64,000 bases of DNA from Dasyornis broadbenti (lineage: Eukaryota > Chordata > Aves > Passeriformes > Dasyornithidae). Below, one piece after another: positions 51,977 to 61,278 of this stretch. Positions within the stretch are counted from its first letter, which is position 1, and the number at the start of each line of letters is the position of its first letter. Location: the NCBI GenBank assembly GCA_013397935.1, contig VZRN01002235.1, forward strand, positions 248,001-312,000, given 5' to 3'. The notes below the pieces were generated by a model that saw only the letters and a program-made list of their open reading frames with translations, made no database searches and was not told the origin of the DNA. A program made the translations under genes and the position numbers.

Positions 51977-52163
51977 TCACACTGAGGGTGGCAGAGCACC
52001 AGAACAGGCTGCCCAGGGTGGTCATGGAGCCTCCCTCTCTGCAGACATTCAAAACCCACCTGTATGCATTCCTGTGTAACCTGTTCTAGGTGATCCTGCC
52101 TTGGCAGGGGGGTTGCACTGCATGATCTCTAGAGGTTGCTTCTAACCCTAACAATTCTGTGAT
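51977..52163 (+). mobile_element. CR1 LINE 3' end, plus strand
   Basis: Begins in the ORF2 tail (GAGGGTGGCAGAGCACCAGA, then CAGGCTGCCCAGGGTGGTCATGGAGCC) and runs through the short 3' UTR (GGCAGGGGGGTTGCACTGCATGATCTCTAGAGG) to the terminal ATTCTGTGATG octamer-type repeat. A typical heavily 5'-truncated CR1 with a preserved 3' end, about 190 bp. Confidence 0.9.
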
Positions 52164-53804
52164 GCCAGAATAATGCAAGAATAAGTCTGATCTACATTAA
52201 CAAACATCAAAATATGGCATGTAAAGATTCAGAGAAGCTGTGGCAGAGGTTTTATCCACTGACAACTCATTTCTATATTTTGAACTGGAGATCTGAACTC
52301 TGTATTGTATTAATGATTGTTTTGATAGTATGTAATCTTAGATTTTCATAGTATGTAATCTTAGATTTTTATACTTTTAAAAAAATCTTTCTGTCCATAA
52401 TCAAGCACAAGTCTGGATTTGATTTTTATTTAAAGAGGTAAGATCATATCTCTTGGTAAACATAGTATATTGTTTTAATTTTGTTAACTGTATTTGAGTG
52501 TCTGTCTTACACAGTACCTTGCAGGCTATGAATATTCAAGAGATGCTCTGCTAAGCAATTTCAATTAATCTGTCTCTCATGTTATAGTCACAGAAACAGT
52601 TTGCATTCTTTACAGGAAATGGACAGAATCCCAGATATACATTGACTGCCAGAATTTACACTTCCCACTGTTCAGAGAAGAAATTGTGCAGAATTTACTA
52701 CCAACGCTACAATCAGGTTGCAATAAATGTTACTTTGAATTAGATGTGCTTTAATTTACCATGACTTTTGCATCTCTAAGCACTCTGTTGGAGTTCTGCT
52801 GTTAATATTAACTGAAGCACACAGTTCTTTTGTTACTCATTAATGGCCCTATTCAACAGAAATTGAATTTCCACAGCTGCCAAGCACTGCAAGCTCCTAA
52901 GACTGGGTACCCAAAGTGCCTAATCCTGGTGCAACTGATAGATTGTCCTTGGTAGAGAGTTAGAGTTTTCTTCAGGACTGTCATATCATCTCGGATGGCC
53001 TTCCACAGCCTTCTCATCTAGATCCGGGGAGAAGAACCACATCCATGGGTGGAACTGTTTCTGGATGTGCTGACACACCTGTCCATTTAAGAAAGCATCC
53101 TCTGGACATTACAGGGCTTTCCAAGTATTTCAGGTCGCAGGTGTGATACCAACCTGGGATGAAAATATTAAAGTATATGAAACTTGATGAAAGCACACTT
53201 TTTATTGAGTGGCTAACAGACAATAGGAAAGCACCGCAAAGTCAATGCTTTCCATTCCATTTTGTCAAAGACTATCAAAATTTAATTCTTACTTTTCCAC
53301 AATACATTTCTTAAGGTATAAGATTCCTACTTAAGTGGAAATTTTCCAAAATCCAGAGAAAAGCTGAAGACTCTCTTCAATAAAAAATACTTTATTTCTG
53401 TAGCCATTTTACCATTTATGTTTATGTTTATAGTTAATGTGAGGACATGGTACGTATTTCTGTATGCTAGGATTTCTAATGATGCAAGATATTTCTGCTA
53501 AATATAGGAGCTTAAGATAAATTCATTTGTGATATTTGTTTCTCATGTAACCTTGACTAAAATTATCAGAACCTCAAAGAAAACATTTTGATATAGCACT
53601 TGTCAAAGCATATCTGTAGATATAGCTCTTCATATCTTTTACTTTGTCAGTCAAGCAGATTATGTTGGGGTTAGAGAAAGACATTAAATACCAGCTGAGC
53701 CTCATAATTTATGGAGATGGAATACTATGATAAAAGCAGCACCACTAAGAAAGCCTTTCCAACCTCCCCAGCCTGTTTTCCGCCTGTAAATGTGTCTTCA
53801 CCCT
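52164..53804. other. Unique sequence, no gene seen
   Basis: Contains a 23-bp tandem duplication (52325-52370). The minus frame at 53014-53223 is unassigned. Confidence 0.55.
52325..52370. repeat. 23-bp tandem duplication
   Basis: Two adjacent copies of a unit starting ATAGTATGTAATCTTAGATT, identical except for the last base. A recent slippage or microhomology duplication. Confidence 0.93.
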
Positions 53805-54022
53805 ATCATAAAATCATTGAATCACAGAATAATTTGGGTTAGAGAGGTCTTTAAAGAACATCTCGTTTCAACCATACTGCCATGTGCAAGAACACCCTCT
53901 GCTAGACCAAGTTCCTCACAGCCCCATCCAACTTGACCTTAAACACTTACAGGGGTGGGATATGCACAACTTTTCTGGGCAACCTGTTCCAGTGCCTCAC
54001 CACCCTCCCTGTTGAGGAATAT
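53805..54022 (-). mobile_element. CR1 LINE, part 1 (3' end), minus strand
   Basis: The 3' end of a CR1 whose other parts are at 54547-54733 and 55453-56815. The plus strand shows ATCATTGAATCACAGAATAA, GCCCCATCCAACTTGACCTT, GGGCAACCTGTTCCAGTGCC and TCACCACCCTCCCTG. On the minus strand the C-terminal ORF2 motif VRHWNRLPRKVVHIPPL is readable (in the frame 53947-54537, which is otherwise composed of the inserted element). It is broken at about 54022 by an LTR-like insertion. Confidence 0.9.
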
Positions 54023-54546
54023 TGTAGCAGGTAGTTCGGTTTGCAATCAGCAGTCTGAGATGAAGTTTCAGACATAGACTGAGCTCTGTGTGAGAGTCTG
54101 AACAAGAGGCCCTGAACTGCCAGCCCTTTGAATAAAAGGGGGAATGAAGATAGCTGTTGCCAGCCAGGTGAATGGACACTGAGAGACACAACAGCAGCAG
54201 AGGAGCCAAGATGAAGAGTAAGACTTGGGCATGGGTAGACTGTGAGACTATAAAAGCCATGGGATTGCTTTTTTGGGGAGTCCTTCCTAAGAGGCACCAG
54301 CTTGGGCTGTTTCTGTGTTACTGTGCTATGAACAAACTGCTTTATGGAACAAGACACACACTTTGTTATGAGGAAGCCTGGTCTGACTGTGTGAGTGGGG
54401 TGTGTGGGGAGCCAAATGGGACCTGTCAGGTCACTGGAGCCACTCACTGTGAAGGGGCTCAGTGAAAGTCCCTGGCCTTGGGAGTGCAACTGCCAGAGAG
54501 GCTCATAAATGGCCAGACTGGGAAGTTTCCTTAACATTCACAGTGT
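54023..54546 (+). mobile_element. LTR-like insertion inside CR1, plus strand likely
   Basis: About 520 bp interrupts an otherwise collinear CR1 (AGGAAT before, AGTATCTAATCTAATC after). It begins TGTAGCAGGTAG, carries a TATAAAAG box at 54249-54256 (plus strand), and ends near TTAACATTCACAGTGT, which is compatible with an LTR. The possible target duplication is only approximate (AATAT versus AGTAT). I do not recognise the family, and no second copy is in the window. The 97-codon plus frame 54172-54465 and the 196-codon minus frame fall in it and show no known domain. A non-LTR or unclassified insertion is the alternative. Confidence 0.55.
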
Positions 54547-54733
54547 AGTATCTAATCTAATCTTATTGTCTTTTAGTTACCCTCCTGTCACTGCATGCCT
54601 TTGTAAAAAGTCCCTCTCCAGCTATCCTGCAGGATCCTTTCAGGTATTGGGAGGCTGCAGCTAGGTACCTCAAAGCCTTCTCTTTTCCAGGCTGACCAGT
54701 CTCAAGTCTCTCAGCCTTTCCTTATTGGAGAGA
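54547..54733 (-). mobile_element. CR1 LINE, part 2, minus strand
   Basis: Continues the CR1 between the two insertions: CCCTCCTGTCACTGCATGCC, AAAAAGTCCCTCTCCAGCT, AGCCTTCTCTTTTCCAGGC and CTCTCAGCCTTTCCTTATTG on the plus strand. Minus-strand translation gives ERLRDLRLVSLEKRRL, the ORF2 tail signature, followed by stops. Confidence 0.88.
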
Positions 54734-55452
54734 TGTCTTGGTTTGGAAGACAGGCGTCTGTTAAGGAAGGTGGAAACCTGCATTAGAGGATATGACCCCC
54801 CTCCCTCCAAATTGGTATAACGTCGAAATCAAAGGCTCTCAGGCAGAGATATGGGAAAAGGAATAACAGTTCTTTTCTCGTATCTGTAACGAGGAAAACA
54901 AGCAACAATAACAGCAGCAACAACAAATAAACAAACCAGATACCCGGTGGCAGCTTTCTCTGGGCTGCCAGACACCGCCCCTCTCCTTTAGTGCGGTTAC
55001 GGTCACGGCCGGCAGGGGGCGCTGTGACGTGAGCTCAGCTCCTCGGTGATGGCGGACGGAGCTGAGGGCGAGGCGGCTGCACGGCGAGCGGAGCTGCAGC
55101 AGGGAATCCCAGGGCAGCAAACTGGGCGGCAGAGCTTGTCCACTCGAGCGGGCGAACAAAAGGGTAGCAGAGACTCCAGCAAGGAAGAAAAACCCAGCAG
55201 TGCTGAGCTCCCGCGGCAGCAGTGAAGGGAAAAGAAGAAACAGCAGCTGTCTCCTCCAACAAGTCCCAGGAACAAGTGAGTCTCTGCCCACGGCCAGTCA
55301 CCTTTATCTTCTCTTGCCACACCTGGCTATGTTTTTAGTCTCTTAAGTGCGTCTGTGTCCCTTAGTACTCAGTCGTTATCTCTTAAGTACCCAGTCGTTA
55401 AGGCTCGTTAAGGTATCTCTAGCCACAGGATGGAAAAAACTCCCAACCTCCA
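54734..55452. mobile_element. Full-length solo LTR of the second family, inserted in CR1
   Basis: A 719-bp copy of the LTR at 24009. It keeps the segment missing there (54801-54926), with AATTGGTATAACGTCG and CAACAATAACAGCAGCAACAAC. It sits inside a CR1: the target reads AGAGA before (54729-54733) and AGAGG after (55453-55457), a 5-bp duplication with one change. Related CR1s have GAGAGGTGCTCC here. The middle (about 54940-55175) is a small CpG-rich island in AT-rich surroundings. The minus-strand frames 54839-55291, 55003-55320 and 55035-55322 are stop-poor shadows of this GC-rich part; they have counterparts in the 24-kb copy only because the LTRs are homologous. Confidence 0.9.
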
Positions 55453-56815
55453 AGAGGTGCTCCATCCCTCTAATGAACTTGGCAGCACTCCTTTGGACTT
55501 GTTCCAACAGGTCCACGTGCTGCTCCTTCCTTACCTGACCCATTTCCCTCAGGACTCCGAAGTCCATCCATGCATGATCACTGTAGCCCAGGCTGCCTCT
55601 CGTTTTGATATCTCGAATTAGCTTATGTTGGTGACTCACAGACTCAGTAATACACCTCCAGTAGGACTGTCTATTAACTGGGTCAGGAAATCACTTTCCA
55701 TGTATTCCAGGAGTAGCTTGCTCTGCTATTTTTTCAGCAGACATTTGTGTGGCTGAAGTCCCCCAGCAGGACTGGAGCCTGCAAGCGTGATGCCCCCTGT
55801 AGCTGGAGCAAGAAGGTCTTGTCAATAGGCTCCTCTTGGTCAGGAATCTGTAGTGACACCAACCACAAGGTTCCCTTTGTTTCCTCAGTCTCTGATTCCT
55901 ACCCACAGACTTTTATCTACTCATGGTTCTTCAGAGATGGCTCTTCACACTCAATCCACCTCTTGATGCAGAGGGCAACCCCTCCCTCTCTCTCTCCCCT
56001 GTCCCTCCCAAGCAGCCTCTAGCCATCAATAGCTGCATTCCAATTAGGGAGTTCATTCCACCAGGTTCCAGTAATGGCAGCTAGGACACTGCACTGCAGC
56101 AGCATGGTTGCTTCCAGCTCCTCCTGTTTGTTGCCCATGCTGCATGCACTGCTGTAGAGGCACTTCAGCTGGGCCAGTGGCCATGTTGTCTTCCAACAGG
56201 AGCACCATTTAACTCCTGTGAGATGGTTCTCTGGTGTTTCGCTGTTGGCTCCTCTCACCTCAGGAGTCCCTGGCTTGTCTCTGTAAGACTGCAAATGTGT
56301 CTCAGTGTGGTCAGCACTCTGTGACTTCAGAGTCAGCAGCAGAGAGCCTTTGCTAGCACCCTGTCCCTCTGACCTTTGCCTCACATGCTACAGCTGGCCA
56401 GGGATAACTCTGATATTGTCCCTCTGTGCTGACCCATCTAGCTCTGCAAGTGACACACTAGCTCCCCAGCAAAGATGTTCCTCCCTCACTGAGAAAGGTG
56501 AGGCCCATCTCATGCCAGCATGCCTGGTGCTGCATGGGTCTTTCCATTGTCAAACAACCCAAAATTCTTGCAGTGATACCATGGAGCCATGTATTAATAG
56601 ACTCAATCTCTCTGTTTCTTTCAATGTTGCTGTCTTCAACTGGAAGAATAGAGGAGAATATAACTTGTGTCACTGACCGCTTGACTGCCTGGTTGGCCAA
56701 GCAGGCGACTTGATCAGTGCCTTGGCCACTAGACAGCCTGCAGCTCGGCAGTCTGATACAAGTCCCAGTATTGGAGTCTGCTTCTTGGCTCCCTGTGGAG
56801 CTGGCAGCAGTCAGG
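55453..56815 (-). pseudogene. CR1 LINE 5' part: ORF2 endonuclease joined to tail, RT deleted
   Basis: On the minus strand, going from high to low coordinates: a 5' UTR or ORF1-like part (about 56815-56250, with blocks I recall from avian CR1 5' ends, such as GTGTCACTTGCAGAGC and CAAACAACCCAAAATTCTTG on the plus strand), then the start of ORF2 (LKCLYSSACSMGNKQEELEA, about 56190-56130; AITGTWWNELPNW). This is the N-terminus of the APE-type endonuclease. After a frame change comes GDFSHTN (about 55760), the endonuclease GDFN motif, then GSLGYSDHAWMDFGVL (about 55595-55545), containing the SDH catalytic motif. Instead of the roughly 1.5-kb reverse-transcriptase region, the same frame (55376-55639) continues as LLEQVQRSAAKFIRGMEHL, the CR1 C-terminal tail. 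Frameshifts make it a dead copy. The LTR at 54734 interrupts the tail. Confidence 0.88.
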
Positions 56816-57398
56816 TGTTATTGTAGTGAGTCACGGAGGCAAAGGAGAGAGAGAGGGACTCCTTGTTGCAGCAAATCCCAAGTCTTTATTGCCCGCCCCG
56901 AGGGCCAGGAAACAGAAGTCAAGGAAGAGAAGCAACAAAAAGCACGAAATGCGGGTTACAGTGGGTTTTATACAGAGGGAGAACAGGGAGGAGAAAAGGG
57001 ATAAACCAATAGGGAAATGACATATGCTGACAGGGAACCAATAACAGGGGGTTTAAGAAGGGACTAATACAAACAAACCAATGAGGTTAACGGGGAAAGA
57101 CAACTTTCTAGGCCTGAGGGATGCCACTCCTAGTCCTGGGGGAGGACACCTACTGGGATTGACATCCCTGGGGTGTGGCTGGCTCCTCAGCACCGCCCTC
57201 AGCATTATCATCCTGGGCAGGAAAGTCCGCCCACTGGATCCCCTCACCAACTCAGAGGCCAAAGGTGGAAGAAGCCACTGCCACAAACTTGTGCCCCAGA
57301 TTCTCTTATCCACTGCCCCAAGACCCCGAAGTTGTTTTTGGTCACCCTCGGACTGTGTGCTGCCACTTCATCACCCCCTCCCTGGAAGATCAGTAACA
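56816..57398 (-). mobile_element. LTR with intact promoter and poly-A signals, minus strand
   Basis: A 583-bp LTR with TGTTA..TAACA ends (plus-strand TGTTATTGTAG left, ATCAGTAACA right). In minus-strand order it has a U3 with three ATTGG (reverse CCAAT-type) boxes (about 57082, 57040, 57010), a TATAAAA box (complement of 56966-56972), and an AATAAA poly-A signal (complement of 56885-56890) in CGGGCAATAAAGACTTGGG, followed by a short U5 ending CTCCGTGACTCACTACAATAACA. This spacing (TATA about 80 bp before AATAAA, then about 70 bp) is that of a simple retroviral R region; similar short R layouts occur in beta- and alpharetrovirus-like elements. No exact target duplication is visible (GTCAGG left, GGCAAT right) and no internal region adjoins. 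Frames 56717-57518 in both strands are read-through. Confidence 0.82.
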
Positions 57399-58441
57399 GG
57401 CAATAGTCCAACGCCTGGTGATTTTCAACTTACTGTCTGCAGATGTTTTACAGATCCTGCCTACCTCAAGGAGGGAGAACCCGTACTGCAAATGTTTTAT
57501 TTCCATGCTACTAATTAGCAAGAAAAGCCCCACTTTTTTCTCAAAATATAAAGCTCTCAGTATTGTCAGGATGGCATGCAGGGTTCCTATTTATCTCTGA
57601 GATAGAAATTGACTGGATTTATACAATTTTTTGCCTGCTGCAACTTTGATTTTCTCTTTTTTCCAGATGTTCAGATGTACAGCATTCCAATAGCTTTCTA
57701 AATTCATGCCAATATATGTTCAGATAATTGCAGCATTAAAATTAGTATCTGTATATTAAAATCTCACAGTTATAAGTTGTATAAAATAAGCTAAATACAA
57801 GTTAAATAACCAGGGAATGTGATACTTAGCTGGCATGAAAATGCATTATATTTAGTGGGACTGCTTGTAAGCTCCAGGACTGATCCTCAGTATTTCCAGA
57901 ATCTACACCAATGTTAGTCTGCAGACCACAGAAAGCATGACTTTACAGTCTTTGTAATTAACATGAAAAAAGATTAGCAGCACCAGATATACTTTTTTTT
58001 TTCAAATCAAGTATAGCAAAAATCAATATAATTTAACAGAAAATCGCTTCTAAGCTTCATGTTAACTTGATATGTAGGTGTGGTTTTTTCAACTTTTGTT
58101 TTGATTTCCTTGAGTAAGCCCTACATGTCATAGTTATAGACTTTCATATTAAACAAAGAAGTTTAACTAAGACTAAATTAAGCTGTAGGAAAACAAAGCA
58201 TGGACTATCCACAATCAAGTTTCAACAGGGAGTCCTTAGTGATCTTCAGAAGACATACCTATCTCTCATTTTCTTTACATTTTATTGTGTAGCACCTAGC
58301 ACAATATAGTCTCAATTTCACATAGTATAGAAAGACATTACTATTGCTATTGATACTAGTTGTAAAAGCTTTTTGTTTCCCACTCTTAGAAGGGTTCATG
58401 CAATATGCTTTACACTGTCCAGATGGTTTTTTATACTGGAT
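57399..58441. other. Unique AT-rich sequence, no gene seen
   Basis: No polypurine tract or primer-binding site is evident next to the LTR at 57398. A T run (57991-58001) and no recognisable gene. Confidence 0.55.
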
Positions 58442-58860
58442 TATAGAATCACAAAATATCTCCAGTTGGAGAAGAACCATAAGGGCCATCAAGTCCAACA
58501 CCCTGCTCTTCACAGGGCTACTTAAAATTAAACCATATGAGGATCATCCAGATGCTCCGTGACGTGCTGTGTCAGACCTCTGACCAATTCTGTGGGTTGA
58601 CCGTTCCAGTGACTGACCGCTCTCTGGGTTCAGAACCCTTCTGTCTGCAAGACCCCCTCTACCATCAAGTTCACAACTCCTTCTAATTCAGTATGATCAT
58701 CAAACTCACTTAATCGACTCCTGCATCCAGATAATTTATAAAAATAATAACAAGCACTGGCCCTAAAACTGAGCCTTGTTGGAACTATGATCAACTATTT
58801 CTTGATTTTTCCATCCATTAAAAGTTTCTCTTGCTGCATCTCTATTTAGGTTACCTCCTT
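58442..58860 (-). mobile_element. Diverged CR1 LINE fragment, minus strand
   Basis: The 3' end is at the left: TATAGAATCACAAAATATCTCCAGTTGGAGAAG, GGGCCATCAAGTCCAACACCC, then GGTTGACCGTTCCAGTGACTGACC and CTCTCTGGGTTCAGAACCCTTC. This matches the CR1 subfamily type with 'AGTTGGAAGGGACC..TCCAACTCC' and 'CCTCTGGGTGAAGAACC'. After an internal deletion, ATCCAGATAATTTATAAAAATAATAACAAGCACTGGCCC and AACTGAGCCTTGTTGG match a more upstream part of ORF2 (the 'ACTGAGCCCTGGGGAAC' block). It is the most decayed CR1 here. The right boundary is uncertain. Confidence 0.75.
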
Positions 58861-60837
58861 GCATTGCGGATTTTAAAAAAATCTTTAAGCATTTGTGAAA
58901 CATTTTCAAATTAAAGACAAACTTAGATAAAATAATTCTGATTCCAAAGAATTCTTGTTATTTGGGATAAAATTTCAAGAAAAATGAATTAAGTGCTCAG
59001 AAGTGGACACTATTCTACCCAAAATTCTGTTCAACTTAGCAGTCACTTGCACAGCACAGTAGGTATACACATAAACTTTTGTGGAAATTAAAAAAAAACA
59101 AAACAAAGTGAAGAAGTTTTCATTCATTCTTCATGGATCAAACAGACCAGACAATGCATCTATCAAAATGAACCAGAAATGTAAAATCCATAACACCACC
59201 TAAGTCATGTATTTCAGTGTTTCAGTGACCTTACCATTGTACAGGTTCTTTTTCCGATTTCTACCTTGACCTTTTTTCCTTCTTGCAAACTGAACTCATT
59301 AGCATTCTCCTCTCCATGGAAGGGAGAATAAGCCATTCTTTTCCTTTTAGCAAGCACCCTTCTAATTATATTAGTAATTGGTTCTGAGTGGTTTCCTAAC
59401 CTTTTCTTTAAGATAAACATTTACAGAACTTTCAATTCTTTCTCACAGGTCATATTTGCTCACGCAGTGTCCTTTTCAGGATTCACCTCAGTTTATCTAT
59501 GATTCTCCTTACATGCCCAAACCCAGATGTTCGCTTGGTAAAAGATTACACATTTTACTCAGGAAGCAATACTGTAACCCATTGATGTTTCTCTTTTATG
59601 ACATAAAAAACAACTTTTCCTTAACAGCACCCACCCCGTACTTGTGGAGTTCCTCTGTCAACATGCTAGCTTGTCCTTTCTTGAGTTTCATCTTAATTTT
59701 TCCCCAAACCATCTGTATAATATTTTTTCTCCTACAGTTAGTAATTTCCAAATGTAAATAAGAGTTTTTAATTCCCATTAAAATCTGAACAGCCTTAGAC
59801 CCCATATGAAACCATAAAAGTTACACATAACAATTTCAACAGGTAATTTGTGATAACAAGTTCTCTAAATGCTGCTACTTACCCCTGCAATATTTTCAAT
59901 TGAGACAGTGTTTCATTTTTTACCCTTTTAGGCTGCTATATTAACCAGTGTCAAAAGCTGGTGGCATTTATTGTACCTCTCCTATCCAAATGTCTTTTCA
60001 CCTTGCTGTAATTTGTTTTGACTTCTTTTGTTCTCAGTAAATCCAGGCTAGTTATTACTCTGTTCCTTGTTATTTTTCACAAGTTCAGAGTCTTGGAACT
60101 GTAGTTTGTTAGTCTGTGCTTCCTGGATCTCCCCTCTTTGCTTCTACATAAAAGTTGGTATCAGGCACTACACTTGACGTCTTTCTAGCACTCCTGTTGT
60201 ACAGCTGTCCTCCATCATGTCTCAAAGTCAACTTCCAACCATTCTGAAATTGCTTAGGCCATATCGCTAAGCATATTATTACAAAGTTTATCTGACCAGA
60301 CAATTTGAAAGCATCTAATTTATCTAAGTGATTTCTTATCTGTGTTTTCCAGAGTTCAGCTTGAAACCTTTGTCATCGGTATTGTGTTAGCCATCTGCTT
60401 CTGACTGACATTTTTGTGAAAACTAAATGCAATAAGGCTTATATATCATGTGATAATTCTCAGTTTGGCAAAGGAAAGGGTTTCCTTTTCCCTTCAACTT
60501 TCTTTTGCCAATAATAGGTTTGTGGAACTTACAATTAACTCATTTTAATATGCTTTCCTTTTACCCTTGACATCTTCTGCTACTTAACCTCATTTTGTGC
60601 CTTGACTTTTCAACTTTGTTACTACATATTCATTCCATATTTCTTTTTCACCACGCTGTCAACTAGATAACCAACTTTACATTTTGTGTTTAGTCATTCC
60701 CAGAATTCAGTAAATCTACCATGACTTGGGCTTATTTACTCTATCTGTCTTATTCTATCCAGTTTTCTTCCTGTGTAACCTTAAATAACAATTCTGAGAG
60801 CTAATTGAAGTGTGTTTTCTAGAAGTTCGTAATCTTT

Positions 60838-60854
60838 ATTTTTTTTTTTTTTTT
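60838..60854. repeat. Poly-T run (about 17 bp)
   Basis: T run following TAATCTTTA, followed by GCTTTCTTCTTCTTCTC. Confidence 0.9.
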
Positions 60855-61228
60855 GCTTTCTTCTTCTTCTCTTCCCAAAGATCACAAAATCTTATTTCAG
60901 TCATTTTCAGTTTAAAAAAATCTTAGAGTTTCAGCTTTGATTTCCCTCTCTCTCTACTTGTTGCATCCATGTTCTTTAGCAAAAGAAAACTTTCACCTGT
61001 CAGTTCCTGTATTCTGTTGGACAGCATGGGTCTTCACTTCTATTTATTAGAACCTTCCATTGAATATTGTTTTTCACAGTGTGCTTTCTACATTTTGTAT
61101 TGACATAAAGAATCACCTATACTTCTATCATGTAAGTCTGCACTTTCTATCATAGACTGAACAAGTCTAAAGTGCACACGTAAAAAACCTCAGGACAATT
61201 ATATTCTCTTCTTTGTGTTCAAGATCAC

Positions 61229-61278
61229 TTTTTTTTTTTTTTTNTTTTTCAAAATTGTTTTTTTTTTTTTTTTTTTTT
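61229..61278. repeat. Two poly-T runs with one ambiguous base
   Basis: T15, N (61244), T5, then CAAAATTG and T21. The N marks a homopolymer of uncertain length. Confidence 0.93.

Noticed and set aside
53947..54537. 196-codon minus-strand frame as a gene.
   Set aside because: It runs from the LTR-like insertion into CR1 tail sequence (VRHWNRLPRKVV motif at its end), so it is a chance fusion of two transposable elements.
21086..55457. Segmental duplication of a 3-4 kb block, because two LTR types occur in the same order and orientation at 21-24.6 kb and 51-55.4 kb.
   Set aside because: The sequences between the LTRs (21676-24003 versus 51521-54733) are unrelated, and the target duplications differ (TAGAG, GTGGC versus ACGCA/TATAG, AGAGG). 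The insertions are independent.
56717..57518. Several overlapping plus- and minus-strand frames of 60-145 codons.
   Set aside because: They overlie the LTR at 56816-57398, conflict with each other in all phases, and show no domain.
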